64,000 bases of DNA from Butyricicoccus intestinisimiae (GCF_018918345.1 NZ_JAHLQI010000002.1:1-64000), one strand, 5' to 3'; numbered from the stretch's first letter, positions 8,938-18,275 are shown. Notes: a model not told the origin generated them from the letters alone. Numbers and translations: made by a program.

Positions 8938-10542
8938 TTACAGCTGCGGGCCTGCTGCAACCAGAGCCTTGCCAGCTTCGTTGCCTTCGTACTTTGCAAA
9001 GTTCTTGATGAATCTGCCAGCCAGATCCTTAGCCTTTGCATCCCACTCGGAAGCATCAGCGTAGGTGTCGCGCGGATCCAGAATGCCGGAGTCAACGCCC
9101 GGCAGTTCGGTCGGAACTTCAAAGTTGAAGTACGGAATGGTCTTGGTCGGAGCGGTCTTGATATCGCCCTTCAGGATTGCGTCAATGATGCCGCGGGTAT
9201 CCTTGATGGAGATACGCTTGCCGGAGCCGTTCCAGCCGGTGTTTACGAGGTAAGCCTTTGCGCCGCTCATTTTCATCTTCTTAACCAGCTCTTCTGCGTA
9301 CTTGGTCGGATGCAGTTCCAGGAATGCCTGACCGAAGCAAGCGGAGAAGGTCGGGGTCGGCTCGGTGATACCGCGCTCGGTGCCAGCCAGCTTAGCGGTG
9401 AAGCCGGACAGGAAGTAGTACTGGGTCTGCTCCGGAGTCAGTACGGAAACCGGCGGCAGTACGCCGAATGCGTCTGCGGACAGGAAGATTACGTTCTTAG
9501 CTGCCGGTGCAGAAGAAATCGGGCGAACGATGTTCTGAATGTGGTCAATCGGGTAGGATACACGGGTGTTCTCGGTTACGCTCTTGTCAGCGAAGTCGAT
9601 CTTGCCGTCCTCAGCAACGGTAACGTTCTCGAGCAGAGCGTCACGGCGGATTGCGTTGTAGATGTCCGGCTCGGATTCCTTATCCAGATTGATAACCTTT
9701 GCGTAGCAGCCGCCCTCAAAGTTGAACACGCCGTTGTCGTCCCAGCCGTGCTCGTCGTCGCCGATCAGCAGGCGCTTCGGGTCGGTGGACAGGGTGGTCT
9801 TGCCGGTACCGGACAGACCGAAGAAGATAGCGGTGTTCTCACCGTTCAGGTCGGTATTTGCGGAGCAGTGCATAGCAGCGATGCCCTTCAGCGGCAGGTA
9901 GTAGTTCATCATGGAGAACATACCCTTCTTCATCTCGCCGCCGTACCAGGTGTTGATGATAACCTGCTCACGGCTGGTGATGTTGAAGACAACTGCGGTC
10001 TCAGAGTTCAGACCCAGTTCCTTGTAGTTCTCAACCTTAGCCTTAGAAGCGTTGTAAACAACGAAGTCCGGCTCAAAGTTCTTCAGCTCTTCAGCGGTCG
10101 GCTTGATGAACATGTTGGTAACAAAGTGTGCCTGCCAAGCTACTTCTACGATGAAGCGGATAGCCATGCGGGTATCCTTGTTTGCGCCGCAGAATGCATC
10201 AACAACAAACAGTCTCTTGTTGGACAGTTCCTTTACTGCGATCTCCTTAACAGCCTTCCAAGCTTCCTGAGATGCCGGATGGTTGTCGTTCTTGTACTCG
10301 TCAGAAGTCCACCATACCGTGTCCTTGGAGTTGTCGTCCATAACGATGAACTTGTCCTTCGGGGAACGGCCGGTGTAAATACCAGTCATAACGTTTACAG
10401 CGTCCAGCTCGGTCAGCTTGCCAACTTCGTAACCGGACAGACCTTCCTTGGTCTCCTCTTCGAACAGCTGCTCGTAAGACGGATTGTAAACAATCTCGGT
10501 AGCGCCACTGATGCCATATTTGCTCAAATCAATAGATGCCAT
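8938..10542 (-). CDS. pckA: Phosphoenolpyruvate carboxykinase (ATP)
   Basis: 534-aa enzyme interconverting oxaloacetate + ATP and PEP + CO2 + ADP. In fermentative anaerobes it often runs toward oxaloacetate. Seen: the ATP-PEPCK P-loop [14 protein letters not shown], then [19 protein letters not shown] near the N-terminus, and [13 protein letters not shown] near the C-terminus. The start at 10542 follows a GAAAGAGG site. The codon bias looks optimised, suggesting high expression; this is an impression from reading, not a calculation. Promoter at 10597-10625. Confidence 0.98.
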   Translation of the reverse strand: MASIDLSKYGISGATEIVYNPSYEQLFEEETKEGLSGYEVGKLTELDAVNVMTGIYTGRSPKDKFIVMDDNSKDTVWWTSDEYKNDNHPASQEAWKAVKEIAVKELSNKRLFVVDAFCGANKDTRMAIRFIVEVAWQAHFVTNMFIKPTAEELKNFEPDFVVYNASKAKVENYKELGLNSETAVVFNITSREQVIINTWYGGEMKKGMFSMMNYYLPLKGIAAMHCSANTDLNGENTAIFFGLSGTGKTTLSTDPKRLLIGDDEHGWDDNGVFNFEGGCYAKVINLDKESEPDIYNAIRRDALLENVTVAEDGKIDFADKSVTENTRVSYPIDHIQNIVRPISSAPAAKNVIFLSADAFGVLPPVSVLTPEQTQYYFLSGFTAKLAGTERGITEPTPTFSACFGQAFLELHPTKYAEELVKKMKMSGAKAYLVNTGWNGSGKRISIKDTRGIIDAILKGDIKTAPTKTIPYFNFEVPTELPGVDSGILDPRDTYADASEWDAKAKDLAGRFIKNFAKYEGNEAGKALVAAGPQL

Positions 10543-10596
10543 CTTTGTTTAACCTCTTTCCTGAAAAATTATCTTAGGTATAAATCCTGTGCTTTT

Positions 10597-10625
10597 ATGT
10601 TATCTAACCAGCGTCAGAATGTCAA
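10597..10625 (-). promoter_or_regulatory. Promoter of pckA
   Basis: Minus-strand TTGACA, 17 bp, TAACAT, leaving an untranslated leader of about 50 nt. The rest of 10626-10772 shows no gene or strong structure. Confidence 0.75.
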
Positions 10626-10772
10626 TATGAAAAACGTCCCAAATTACTCGAAAAACGCGGAAAGAATCGGCATTTCTCACAATTATCTCGTTTTTTTCTG
10701 CAGGATATGTGTAAACATGGTACACTTTGCGCGATATTTCTGTCATTTTCTCCGCAGGCCGGCGAGCAAGAT

Positions 10773-11555
10773 TCAAGACATGCAGACGCGGTCGCGCAAT
10801 GCAGGAAATCGTGCACGAAAATTTGCCGTTTCACTCAGGTCGATGTCCGCGACAAGCACCTGTTCCGTTTCGCCCGCCTGCGCCAAAATTTTGCCCTCCG
10901 GAGAGACAATCATGCTGTGCCCGCCGCCTTCCACGCCGCCGCACGTGCCGCAGGTGTTGCAAGCGAGCAAAAAGCTCTGGTTCTCCAACGCACGCGCGCG
11001 GCAGAGCAGCTCCCAATCCTCTGCGCGCGCTTTCGGCCATGCCGCGCAAACCAAAAACATCTCCGCGCTGCGCGACACCATGCGGCGAAATTGTTCGGGA
11101 AACCGCAGGTCATAGCAGGTAGCCATACCCGCAACGCCATATGATGTCAAAACTTCACTGGTCTGGCTGCCCGCCGTCAGCAGCTGCCGTTCCTGCGAAT
11201 CGTATCCAAACAGATGTATTTTTCGATACGTCCCCGTCAAAATGCCGCGGCTGTCCAGCAGCGCCGATGTGTTATAGTACTGGCTGCCGCAGCGCTCCAC
11301 AAAGCTGCCTGTCATGATGTGCGCCTCTAGCTTGCGCGCCCACGGCGCCAACCGCAGCAGAGTCGTTCCGTGCAGCGGCTCCGCCGCTTCCCGATACTGT
11401 GCAAAGTTGGAAAATCCAACGCTCCACAATTCCGGCAGCAAAATCAAGTCCACACATTGCCCCATCAGCTGGGACAGCATGCGCTCTACCCGCATCCAGC
11501 GCTGTGCCGGTACTTCTCCGCTGCTGACGCGAAGCTGGATCAGTGCTGCTCTCAT
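10773..11555 (-). CDS. Nitrilase-superfamily amidohydrolase (omega-amidase-like)
   Basis: 260-aa carbon-nitrogen hydrolase. The catalytic triad is visible: Glu in LLPELW, Lys in YRKIHLF, Cys in ATCYDLRFPE. Size and motifs resemble omega-amidase/YafV (removal of amide from 2-oxoglutaramate or 2-oxosuccinamate), but substrate is not proven. I chose the ATG at 11555 because of GAAGGAGGAACGT; the longer frame reaches into the hairpin after pfkA. It follows pfkA by 68 bp on the same strand. Confidence 0.88.
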   Translation of the reverse strand: MRAALIQLRVSSGEVPAQRWMRVERMLSQLMGQCVDLILLPELWSVGFSNFAQYREAAEPLHGTTLLRLAPWARKLEAHIMTGSFVERCGSQYYNTSALLDSRGILTGTYRKIHLFGYDSQERQLLTAGSQTSEVLTSYGVAGMATCYDLRFPEQFRRMVSRSAEMFLVCAAWPKARAEDWELLCRARALENQSFLLACNTCGTCGGVEGGGHSMIVSPEGKILAQAGETEQVLVADIDLSETANFRARFPALRDRVCMS

Positions 11556-11623
11556 ACGTTCCTCCTTCAGACGAATACAGGGGCTGCCCAATCGTTTGGA
11601 CAGCCCCCCTGCATCAAAAAAGC

Positions 11624-12787
11624 TTATGCTTTTTCGTCCTTCTTATCTTTGTCCTTTTTGTCTTTATCCTTTTTCTTGTCTTTGTCCTTCTTCTTGTCCT
11701 TTTCCGGACTCTCATCGCCGAAGCTGATGCCGATGTCGCGCGCTGCCTGTACCAGATCGTTGTCTACCGGCACCGTCTTGAGCTTTCCGGCAACCTCGCT
11801 GAGCGGAACCGCAACGATTTCATTGTTGCGAATCGCTACCATGTTGCCGTACTGCTTGTGCTTAATCAGGCGTGCCGCGCCGGTACCCAGACGCGTGGTC
11901 AGAATGCGGTCATACGCATCCGGACCGCCGCCGCGCTGAATGTGTCCCGGATTCACGACGCGGATTTCCTGCGAGCATCTCTCACCCAGCTCACGAGCCA
12001 GACGGAAGCTGATAGACGGATCTGTCATCTTTGCACGGGCTGCCTTGAATTCCTTCTTGGACATCTTTGCTTCTTCCTTGGAAATCGCGCCCTCTGCCAC
12101 AGCGACAATGCTGAACGCGTGGCCGTGACGGCGGCGCTCCTCCAGCTCATAGACAACCGCGTCCAGATCATACGGGATTTCCGGAATCAGAATAATATCT
12201 GCGCCGCCCGCAATGCCTGCGCTCAGGGTCAGCCAGCCGGCACCATGACCCATGATTTCTACCAAAAATACGCGGCTGTGAGAGGTCGCCGTCGAATGCA
12301 CCTTATCCAGCACGTCGGTCGCAATGTCCACCGCGGTCTGATAGCCAAACGTAACCTCGGTGCCCCACAGGTCGTTGTCGATGGTCTTTGGCAGAGAAAT
12401 GATGTTCAGACCTTCCTCACGCAGCAGGTTCGCGGTCTTTGTCGTGCCGTTGCCGCCGAGAATAACCAGACAGTCCAGCTTCATGTCGTTGTAGGTCTGA
12501 ATCATCTTTGTGACCTTATCAACGCCGTTTTCGTCCTTGTCGCGCATATTTTTAAACGGCTGGCGCGAAGTGCCGAGAATGGTGCCGCCAATCGTCAGAA
12601 TGCCGGAAAAGTCGCTCGAAGACATGAGGCGGTATTCTCCCTGAATGAGTCCCTTGTATCCATCCTTAAAGCCGTAGATTTCTACTTCCTTGCCGTATTC
12701 CTCATACAGCGCTTTTGCAACACCACGCAGGGTCGAGTTCAAGCCCTGACAATCGCCGCCGCTTGTCAGCATACCAATTCGTTTCAT
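11624..12787 (-). CDS. pfkA: 6-phosphofructokinase with a Lys/Asp-repeat C-terminal tail
   Basis: 387-aa glycolytic kinase. Seen: MLTSGGDCQGLN at the N-terminus, the nucleotide loop GGNGTTKTA, the catalytic segment PKTIDNDLWGTEVTFG, and LVEIMGHGAGWLT. The Gly of GGNG matches the ATP-dependent type, while PKTIDND carries the Lys usual in PPi-dependent and long ATP-dependent groups, so the donor is not certain. The last ~25 residues are almost only K, D and E, a low-complexity tail absent from standard PfkA. Start at 12787 after AGGAGGAACC. Confidence 0.93.
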   Translation of the reverse strand: MKRIGMLTSGGDCQGLNSTLRGVAKALYEEYGKEVEIYGFKDGYKGLIQGEYRLMSSSDFSGILTIGGTILGTSRQPFKNMRDKDENGVDKVTKMIQTYNDMKLDCLVILGGNGTTKTANLLREEGLNIISLPKTIDNDLWGTEVTFGYQTAVDIATDVLDKVHSTATSHSRVFLVEIMGHGAGWLTLSAGIAGGADIILIPEIPYDLDAVVYELEERRRHGHAFSIVAVAEGAISKEEAKMSKKEFKAARAKMTDPSISFRLARELGERCSQEIRVVNPGHIQRGGGPDAYDRILTTRLGTGAARLIKHKQYGNMVAIRNNEIVAVPLSEVAGKLKTVPVDNDLVQAARDIGISFGDESPEKDKKKDKDKKKDKDKKDKDKKDEKA

Positions 12788-12869
12788 GCTGGTTCCTCCT
12801 TCTACAAGTCCCATTCTTTTGATTCAGCCTGCCGTTTTGCTCTCTCTTTGGGCTGCTGATAATATGTTT

Positions 12870-12898
12870 ATTATACCAAATTCATTCAAATATCGCAA
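12870..12898 (-). promoter_or_regulatory. Promoter of pfkA
   Basis: Minus-strand TTGCGA, 17 bp, TATAAT, about 80 bp upstream of the start. Confidence 0.7.
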
Positions 12899-12938
12899 CG
12901 GATTTTACACAATTCTGACAATTCTTGTCACAGCACAA

Positions 12939-12967
12939 AAAAGCAGGTGTCAAAAACACCTGCTTTT
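12939..12967 (-). terminator. Terminator after the Fur-family gene
   Basis: Perfect 12-bp stem AAAAGCAGGTGT with a 5-base loop and a T-rich 3' side on the minus strand. Confidence 0.9.
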
Positions 12968-12969
12968 CG

Positions 12970-13377
12970 TTATACATGCGCTGTATCCTGCAGCTCCGCC
13001 TCGCCGCGCTTGCGTGCGCAGTCGTCGCAAATGCCGTACAGCGTCAAATCGTACCCCGTGATGTGTGCGCCCTCCATGCCGGAAAACAGCGCCTGCAGCG
13101 ACACCTGCGGCCAAATGTCCACCACGCATCCGCACTGGGTGCAGATCATGTGCTCGTGCTCCTTGAGCGTGTGGTCGAAATGGTCGGAATCTCCCGGAAC
13201 GACAACGCGCCGAATCAGATGATTTTCCGAAAGCTGATTGAGATTGCGGTACACCGTCGCCAAGCTGATGGTCGGCTCCCGCTTCCGAACCTCCTGATAC
13301 ACCTCATCCGCCGTCGGGTGAATCGAAGATTTTTCCACTGCTTCCCGCACAAGCTCTCTCTGTCTGGAATATTTCAT
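12970..13377 (-). CDS. Fur-family metalloregulator (PerR-like)
   Basis: 135-aa transcriptional regulator. The winged helix has the recognition segment PTISLATVYRNLNQL. The hinge and metal region includes GDSDHFDHTLKEHEH. Two CxxC motifs, CTQC and CDDC, form the structural Zn site. Whether it senses peroxide (PerR) or iron (Fur) cannot be settled from sequence; the size and HxH-rich region favour PerR. GGGAGGTGC precedes the ATG. Its promoter (13439-13468) carries AT-rich inverted-repeat-like sequence, so autoregulation is plausible. Confidence 0.88.
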   Translation of the reverse strand: MKYSRQRELVREAVEKSSIHPTADEVYQEVRKREPTISLATVYRNLNQLSENHLIRRVVVPGDSDHFDHTLKEHEHMICTQCGCVVDIWPQVSLQALFSGMEGAHITGYDLTLYGICDDCARKRGEAELQDTAHV

Positions 13378-13438
13378 CGAGTTGCACCTCCCTCTGTCAC
13401 CGTTTTACTTAAAAACAGGAATCATTTTCACTATTTAT

Positions 13439-13468
13439 ATACTATCAGATTTCAGTGTCGTCTGTCAA
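13439..13468 (-). promoter_or_regulatory. Promoter of the Fur-family gene
   Basis: Minus-strand TTGACA, 18 bp, TAGTAT. Between it and the gene lies GAAAATGATTCC, half of a Fur-box-like sequence; the operator assignment is tentative. Confidence 0.55.
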
Positions 13469-13591
13469 GTATTTCCACTTGTTTTCTCAATTGTTATTTT
13501 TTCCCGCGCCGAATATTCCGTGAAATTCCCCGCAAACTATGCTATAATAAGAATCATCTATTGTTACATTCAGAGACAAAGGAGGGTCTTT

Positions 13592-15070
13592 ATGCTGAAT
13601 CACGTCGATTTCAACCGCCACATGACGGATATTGAATACCGTTTGGAAACGCGCGAGGTGCGCGGGGAGCTTGCCCAGCTCCAGCACCGCATGAAGGAGA
13701 GCAAGCTGCCGGTCATCGTTTTGTTTGAGGGCTGGGATTCTTCCGGCAAAGGAAGCATGATTGCCAGCATGATTCAGACACTCGACCCGCGCTTCTTCAA
13801 GGTCTACAACACCAAGGACCCCACGCCGGAGGAACAGCGCTATCCGTTTTTATGGCGGCACTGGCGGCGCACGCCGGAGCGCGGACAAATGGCGATTTTT
13901 GACGAGAGCTGGTATCCGGAGGTCTCCCGCGCCCGTTTGGAAAACAATCTCTCGGTTGACGAGGCGTACAGCCGCATGGAGAGCATCAACACATTTGAGC
14001 GGGAGCTGTCGCAGGACGGCTATCTCATCATCAAGTTTTTCCTGCACATCTCCGCCAAGGAGCAGGCGCACCGGCAGGAAAAACTCATGCGCGACAAAAA
14101 CACCCGCTGGCGCGTGACGGAGCGCGACCAATACCGCAACAAGCACTACAAGGAATACTACCGCGTCTACGACGAAATGCTGGAAAAAACCAACACGGTG
14201 TTCGCGCCGTGGCATGTCATCAGCGCGCAGGAGCGCCGCAGCGCGATGAATGAAATCTATCAAGTCATCGTGCAGTCAATTCGCTCCGCGCTGGACGAGA
14301 AAAAGGTGATTATCCCGTCAGAGTATCACGCCCAGATGCACACCTTCCATCTGGTCAAAAAGCCGCTGCTGGAGGATGTCCCGCTGTACCGCTCCATTGA
14401 CGAGGACGTCTATCGAAACCTGCTGCACAAGGAGCAAAAAAAGCTCGCCAAGCTGCACAACATCGTGTATCGCAAGCGCATTCCGGTCATCGTGGCATAC
14501 GAGGGCTGGGACGCAGCCGGAAAGGGCGGCAACATCAAGCGCCTGACGGCAGCATTGGATCCGCGCGGCTATGAGGTGGTGCCGATTGCGTCCCCGACGC
14601 CGACGGAAAAGGCGCACAACCATCTGTGGCGGTTCTGGCAGCATTTTCCGGAGGACGGACACATCACGGTGTTTGACCGCACATGGTACGGCCGCGTCAT
14701 GGTCGAGCGGCTGGAAGGCTTCTGCACAGAGGAAGAATGGAAGCGCGCCTATCAGGAAATCAACGAACTGGAATACGAGCTGCAAAAATGGGGCGCCATT
14801 CTCATCAAATTCTGGCTGCACATTGATTCGGATGAGCAGCTGCGCCGCTTCAAGGAACGGCAGGAGACGCCGGAAAAACAATGGAAAATCACGGATGAGG
14901 ACTGGCGCAACCGCGAAAAGTGGGATCAATACGAAACCGCCGTCAACGACATGATTCGTCTGACCTCTACGGAATACGCGCCGTGGACGATTGTGGAATC
15001 GCAGGACAAAAAATTCGGGCGCATCAAAGCCATTCAGACACTCAACGATGCCATTGAGGCGCGCATTTGA
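13592..15070 (+). CDS. pap: Polyphosphate:AMP phosphotransferase (two fused PPK2 domains)
   Basis: 492-aa protein with two tandem PPK2 domains, the architecture of Pap (class II PPK2), which makes ADP from AMP and polyphosphate. Domain 1 has Walker-A-like EGWDSSGKGS near residue 46. Domain 2 has EGWDAAGKGG near residue 304. Each is followed by its own lid (FDESWYPEVSR; FDRTWYGRVMVER). In this family domain 2 is the one usually credited with catalysis. AAAGGAGGGTC precedes the ATG at 13592; earlier in-frame starts lack such a site. A weak promoter with TATAAT lies about 50 bp upstream. Confidence 0.93.
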   Translation: MLNHVDFNRHMTDIEYRLETREVRGELAQLQHRMKESKLPVIVLFEGWDSSGKGSMIASMIQTLDPRFFKVYNTKDPTPEEQRYPFLWRHWRRTPERGQMAIFDESWYPEVSRARLENNLSVDEAYSRMESINTFERELSQDGYLIIKFFLHISAKEQAHRQEKLMRDKNTRWRVTERDQYRNKHYKEYYRVYDEMLEKTNTVFAPWHVISAQERRSAMNEIYQVIVQSIRSALDEKKVIIPSEYHAQMHTFHLVKKPLLEDVPLYRSIDEDVYRNLLHKEQKKLAKLHNIVYRKRIPVIVAYEGWDAAGKGGNIKRLTAALDPRGYEVVPIASPTPTEKAHNHLWRFWQHFPEDGHITVFDRTWYGRVMVERLEGFCTEEEWKRAYQEINELEYELQKWGAILIKFWLHIDSDEQLRRFKERQETPEKQWKITDEDWRNREKWDQYETAVNDMIRLTSTEYAPWTIVESQDKKFGRIKAIQTLNDAIEARI

Positions 15071-15078
15071 GCAAAAAC

Positions 15079-15104
15079 AATCTCCTTCCCGCGGGAAGGA
15101 GATT
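15079..15104. terminator. Bidirectional terminator between pap and the LysR gene
   Basis: Perfect 12-bp stem AATCTCCTTCCC with a tight GC loop. The T-rich tails are on both sides: TTTTGTTTT on plus, GTTTTTGC on minus. Confidence 0.9.
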
Positions 15105-15109
15105 TTGTT

Positions 15110-15994
15110 TTATGTTCGTTCCTGTTCCAAGCCATACTGTGTGCTGATGTCTATAAACTGCTGTAAGCTGTTGCCTTTGTATTTGTTTTTATGCCAAACC
15201 ACGGAAAACTGCCGTTCCAGTGACATATCCGTCACGCACAGCTCGATAAGGCTGCCGCTTGCCAGCCGTTGCTCCGCCAGCCGGCGCGAAATCACCGTCA
15301 TGCCGAAGCCCTGCTCGACGCCATGCAAAATTGCCTCGCTGTTGTTGCACACCCACTGGGCGTTGATGTGCGGCATCGCGCGCTCAAACACCTCTCGTGT
15401 GCCGCTGCCCTTCTCGCGCAGAATAAACGGGATGCGCTGCAATTCCGCCATGCTGACGCACCGGCGCTCTCTAAACGGATTGTGATGCGCCGCGCACACC
15501 AGCGCCAGCGGGTCATTCATCATGCACTGCGTGACGAGATCCGGACTGGAAATGCTGCCCTCCACGATGGCGACATCCAATTCGCTCTTGAGCAGCTGCT
15601 GTTCGATGACCTGCGTGTTGTCCACGAGCACCCGCGGCGCCGGATGGCCGGTTTCCGCAATGTAGCGCTTGAGAACATCTCCCAAAATGCAGGTTCCCAC
15701 CGTGACCGTCGCGCCGATGCGGAGCATATCCGTGTCATCCGCATTGCGCAGGCGCTGTTCCATCGAGTCAAAGGCGGACAAAATATGCCGCGCATATTCA
15801 CACAGCTGCTCGCCGGTCGGCGTGATATACAGCCGTCTGCCCAGCCGTTCGAACAGGCGCACCTGATACTGCTCCTCAATTTCACTGATTGTGCCGCTGA
15901 CAGAGGGCTGCGCAATGTGCATTTTCTTTGCCGCCTCGCTCATGCTGCCGCAGTCCGCAACCGCCAAAAAAATGCGCAGATTTCTCAAGGTCAT
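15110..15994 (-). CDS. LysR-family transcriptional regulator
   Basis: 294 aa. The N-terminal winged helix-turn-helix (MTLRNLRIFLAVADCGSMSE, HIAQPSVSGTISEIE, LFERLGRRLYITPTGE) is classic LysR. The C-terminal half is a periplasmic-binding-like effector domain (IGATVTVGT..., LREKGSGTREVFE) of the CysL-like type. The start at 15994 follows GGGAGGAGAAGG. It is downstream of the aldolase-like gene on the same strand, not divergent from a target, so its regulon cannot be guessed. Confidence 0.92.
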   Translation of the reverse strand: MTLRNLRIFLAVADCGSMSEAAKKMHIAQPSVSGTISEIEEQYQVRLFERLGRRLYITPTGEQLCEYARHILSAFDSMEQRLRNADDTDMLRIGATVTVGTCILGDVLKRYIAETGHPAPRVLVDNTQVIEQQLLKSELDVAIVEGSISSPDLVTQCMMNDPLALVCAAHHNPFRERRCVSMAELQRIPFILREKGSGTREVFERAMPHINAQWVCNNSEAILHGVEQGFGMTVISRRLAEQRLASGSLIELCVTDMSLERQFSVVWHKNKYKGNSLQQFIDISTQYGLEQERT

Positions 15995-16033
15995 AGCCTT
16001 CTCCTCCCTTTGTGCGTTCGTACTGTTGCTATT

Positions 16034-16062
16034 ATTATAGCTTAATTTTTCTATTTGCACAA
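16034..16062 (-). promoter_or_regulatory. Promoter of the LysR gene
   Basis: Minus-strand TTGTGC, 17 bp, TATAAT about 40 bp before the start. Confidence 0.65.
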
Positions 16063-16108
16063 CACCTGACGTAAAACTGACAGGTTCTTCGGAAATTAGC
16101 ACAAAAAA

Positions 16109-16134
16109 CTGCCGTCAGGCAAACCCGACGGCAG
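16109..16134 (-). terminator. Terminator after the aldolase-like gene
   Basis: 8-bp stem CTGCCGTC/GACGGCAG followed on the minus strand by six T. Confidence 0.88.
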
Positions 16135-16150
16135 CAGATGCGTATTTTCT

Positions 16151-17125
16151 TTATTCGTGTCCCAGATTGGCAAAGTAGGTCGCGTAGTCGTGGCGATTGT
16201 CCTTGGTAAAGGCAATTGCCGTGCGCGGATGCATGTCCATGTATCCGGTCAGCAGGTACGGCGTGTCGTATCCCCACTTGACGCCCTCCGCACGCAGCTT
16301 GTCCATGTGCTGCTCGACAAAGCGAAGCACCGGCGGCAGCTGGTATTTCGGGTTGCGCAGGAAGGTCATGAGCTGTTCCATCATGCAGTTTCCCGCGCCG
16401 CGTCCCATGCCGTTCATCGTCGCGTCCAGCATGCTGACGCCGTTTGCGCAGGCGGTGATGGTATTGGCAAATGCCAGCTGCATGTTGTTGTGCGCGTGAA
16501 TGCCCACCTGCTTGCCGTATTTGTCCATCTTTTCCAGATACATATCCGAAATGTCGCGGATTTCCTCCGGATACAGCGAGCCGTAGCTGTCTACAATGTA
16601 CACCGTGTGAATCGGAGACTTGCCGAGCAGCTCCAGCGCTTCCAGCAGATCCTCGCGGCGCGCCTGCGTCACTGCCATGACGTTGCAGGTGGTCTCGTAT
16701 CCCATCTTGGCACAGTGCTCAATCATATCAATGGCTGCCGGAATCGTCTTGACGTAGGTTGCCACGCGCACCAAATCCACCGGACTGTTGCTTCTCTCGC
16801 GGATGTCGCGCTTGTAGTCGGTGCGTCCAACGTCCGCCATAACAGAGATTTTCATGTTGGTGTCATTGTCTCCGACAATGTCATAGATGTCCTCATCGCT
16901 GCAAAACTTCCACTTGCCAAAGTCCTCCGGATTGAACAGATCGACAGAAGCCTTATATCCAAACTCCATGTAATCCGTACCGGTTGCCAGATTGGTCTGG
17001 TACAAGTCTCGAACGAAATCATCCGTAAAGCGGAAGTCGTTGCACAGTCCTCCGTCGCGAATGGTGCAGTCCAGCACGCGGACGTCTTCGCGGAAGGTCA
17101 TCAAATTGCCTTTCTGTGGTGCCAT
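16151..17125 (-). CDS. HMGL-like aldolase-domain protein
   Basis: 324-aa TIM-barrel protein of the DRE-TIM metallolyase (HMG-CoA lyase-like) superfamily, closest in layout to the 4-hydroxy-2-oxovalerate aldolase type. Seen: VLDCTIRDGG (metal-binding DRE-like start), VYIVDSYGSLYPEE, GIHAHNNMQLAFANT (His-x-His metal ligands) and MNGMGRGAGN. The C-terminus has no LeuA-type regulatory domain. AAAGGAGAACTACA supports the start at 17125. Substrate is not known; it stands alone between terminators. Confidence 0.82.
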   Translation of the reverse strand: MAPQKGNLMTFREDVRVLDCTIRDGGLCNDFRFTDDFVRDLYQTNLATGTDYMEFGYKASVDLFNPEDFGKWKFCSDEDIYDIVGDNDTNMKISVMADVGRTDYKRDIRERSNSPVDLVRVATYVKTIPAAIDMIEHCAKMGYETTCNVMAVTQARREDLLEALELLGKSPIHTVYIVDSYGSLYPEEIRDISDMYLEKMDKYGKQVGIHAHNNMQLAFANTITACANGVSMLDATMNGMGRGAGNCMMEQLMTFLRNPKYQLPPVLRFVEQHMDKLRAEGVKWGYDTPYLLTGYMDMHPRTAIAFTKDNRHDYATYFANLGHE

Positions 17126-17200
17126 TGTAGTTCTCCTTTCCCGTTTGCGGTCACTTTAGTAAATTAAACCGCAACTGAGTAAATTGCTTTGGTGGAAAAA

Positions 17201-17225
17201 CAGCCCCTGCCCGAAGCAGGGGCTG
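17201..17225 (-). terminator. Terminator after tsf
   Basis: Perfect 10-bp GC-rich stem CAGCCCCTGC with loop TTCGG on the minus strand, then five T. Confidence 0.92.
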
Positions 17226-17245
17226 AAAATTGCGCTGTATTGAGA

Positions 17246-18178
17246 TTACTTTGCCATGGAAGCAACTTCTGCTGCGAAGTCGTCCTGCTTCTTCTCGATG
17301 CCCTCGCCCTTCTCGTAGCGAGTGTACTTAACCAGCTTGATGGAGCCGCCCAGTTCCTTAGCAACAGCAGCGATGTGCTTCTCTACGGAAACCTTGTTCT
17401 CCTTTACGAAAGCCTGCTGCAGGAGGCAGTTCTCCTCGTAGTACTTGCCGATGCGGCCCATAACCATCTTCTCGATGATCTGCTGCGGCTTCGGCTTAGC
17501 AGCGGTCTTGTTTTCCTCGGTAGCCTGGATGAGCAGGATTTCCTTCTCCTTGTCCAGAGTAGCCTGATCTACGTCAGACTTGTCCATGAACAGCGGGCGC
17601 ATTGCAGCTGCCTGCATGCCGATGTCCTTGCCCAGCTCAACAACTGCCGGATTGCCCTTCAGGTTGTCGGAAACTTCCAGACCAACCAGAACGCCGATAA
17701 CGCCGCCCATATGGGTGTAGCCAACGTTTACGGTGCTCTCGTCGTAACGCTCGAAGCGGCGGATCTGCAGATTCTCGCCGATGGTCAGAACCTTCTCCTG
17801 CAGAGCGCCTTCAACGGTTACGTCGCCCATCTTAGCAGCCTTCAGAGCGTCCAGATCTGCCGGATTCTCAGCGATAACAACCTTTGCTACGTCAGAAGCG
17901 AACTTCTGGAAGTCAGCGTTCTTTGCAACGAAGTCGGTCTCAGAGTTTACTTCTACGATTGCAGCAGCGCCGCACTTGTCGCAGATCTCGATGCTTACGA
18001 TGCCCTCAGCAGCAACGCGGCTAGCCTTCTTAGCAGCCTTTGCCAGACCCTTCTCACGCAGGATCTCAATTGCCTTGTCGAAGTCACCGTCAGCTTCGGT
18101 CAGTGCCTTCTTACAATCCATCATACCAACATTGGTCTGCTCGCGCAGTGCCTTTACATCCTTTGCAGAAAATGCCAT
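17246..18178 (-). CDS. tsf: Elongation factor Ts
   Basis: 310-aa guanine-nucleotide exchange factor for EF-Tu. The N-terminal UBA-like domain reads VKALREQTNVGMMDCKKALTEADGD. The core signature IEVNSETDFVAKN follows, then the dimerisation and C-terminal subdomains. It lies downstream of rpsB as in most bacteria, with a hairpin between them. Strongly optimised codons suggest high expression (impression, not calculated). Confidence 0.98.
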   Translation of the reverse strand: MAFSAKDVKALREQTNVGMMDCKKALTEADGDFDKAIEILREKGLAKAAKKASRVAAEGIVSIEICDKCGAAAIVEVNSETDFVAKNADFQKFASDVAKVVIAENPADLDALKAAKMGDVTVEGALQEKVLTIGENLQIRRFERYDESTVNVGYTHMGGVIGVLVGLEVSDNLKGNPAVVELGKDIGMQAAAMRPLFMDKSDVDQATLDKEKEILLIQATEENKTAAKPKPQQIIEKMVMGRIGKYYEENCLLQQAFVKENKVSVEKHIAAVAKELGGSIKLVKYTRYEKGEGIEKKQDDFAAEVASMAK

Positions 18179-18220
18179 GGTGTAAATTCCTCCTAGATAT
18201 AATCGTTCCGTTTTTGTGAA

Positions 18221-18253
18221 AAAAGCCCGCCCGAAACAACGCGGCGGGCTTTT
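18221..18253 (-). terminator. Hairpin between rpsB and tsf
   Basis: Eleven-base arms AAAAGCCCGCC and GGCGGGCTTTT, with six T following on the minus strand. I see no separate strong promoter for tsf here, so it may be a partial terminator that sets the rpsB:tsf ratio. Confidence 0.8.
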
Positions 18254-18275
18254 TCTATTTGCTTTGTATCAGAGA

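Noticed and set aside
8899-11115. 738-aa open frame antisense to pckA and part of the nitrilase gene
   Set aside because: Shadow of the highly biased pckA codons; no motifs and it crosses gene boundaries.
11582-11608. GC-rich hairpin between pfkA and the nitrilase gene
   Set aside because: Arms GGGGCTGTCC/GGGCAGCCCC are good, but there is no T-run after it on the minus strand, so I do not call it a terminator; it may stabilise the pfkA message.
17189-18196. Antisense frame over tsf
   Set aside because: Shadow of biased tsf codons, crosses the terminator.
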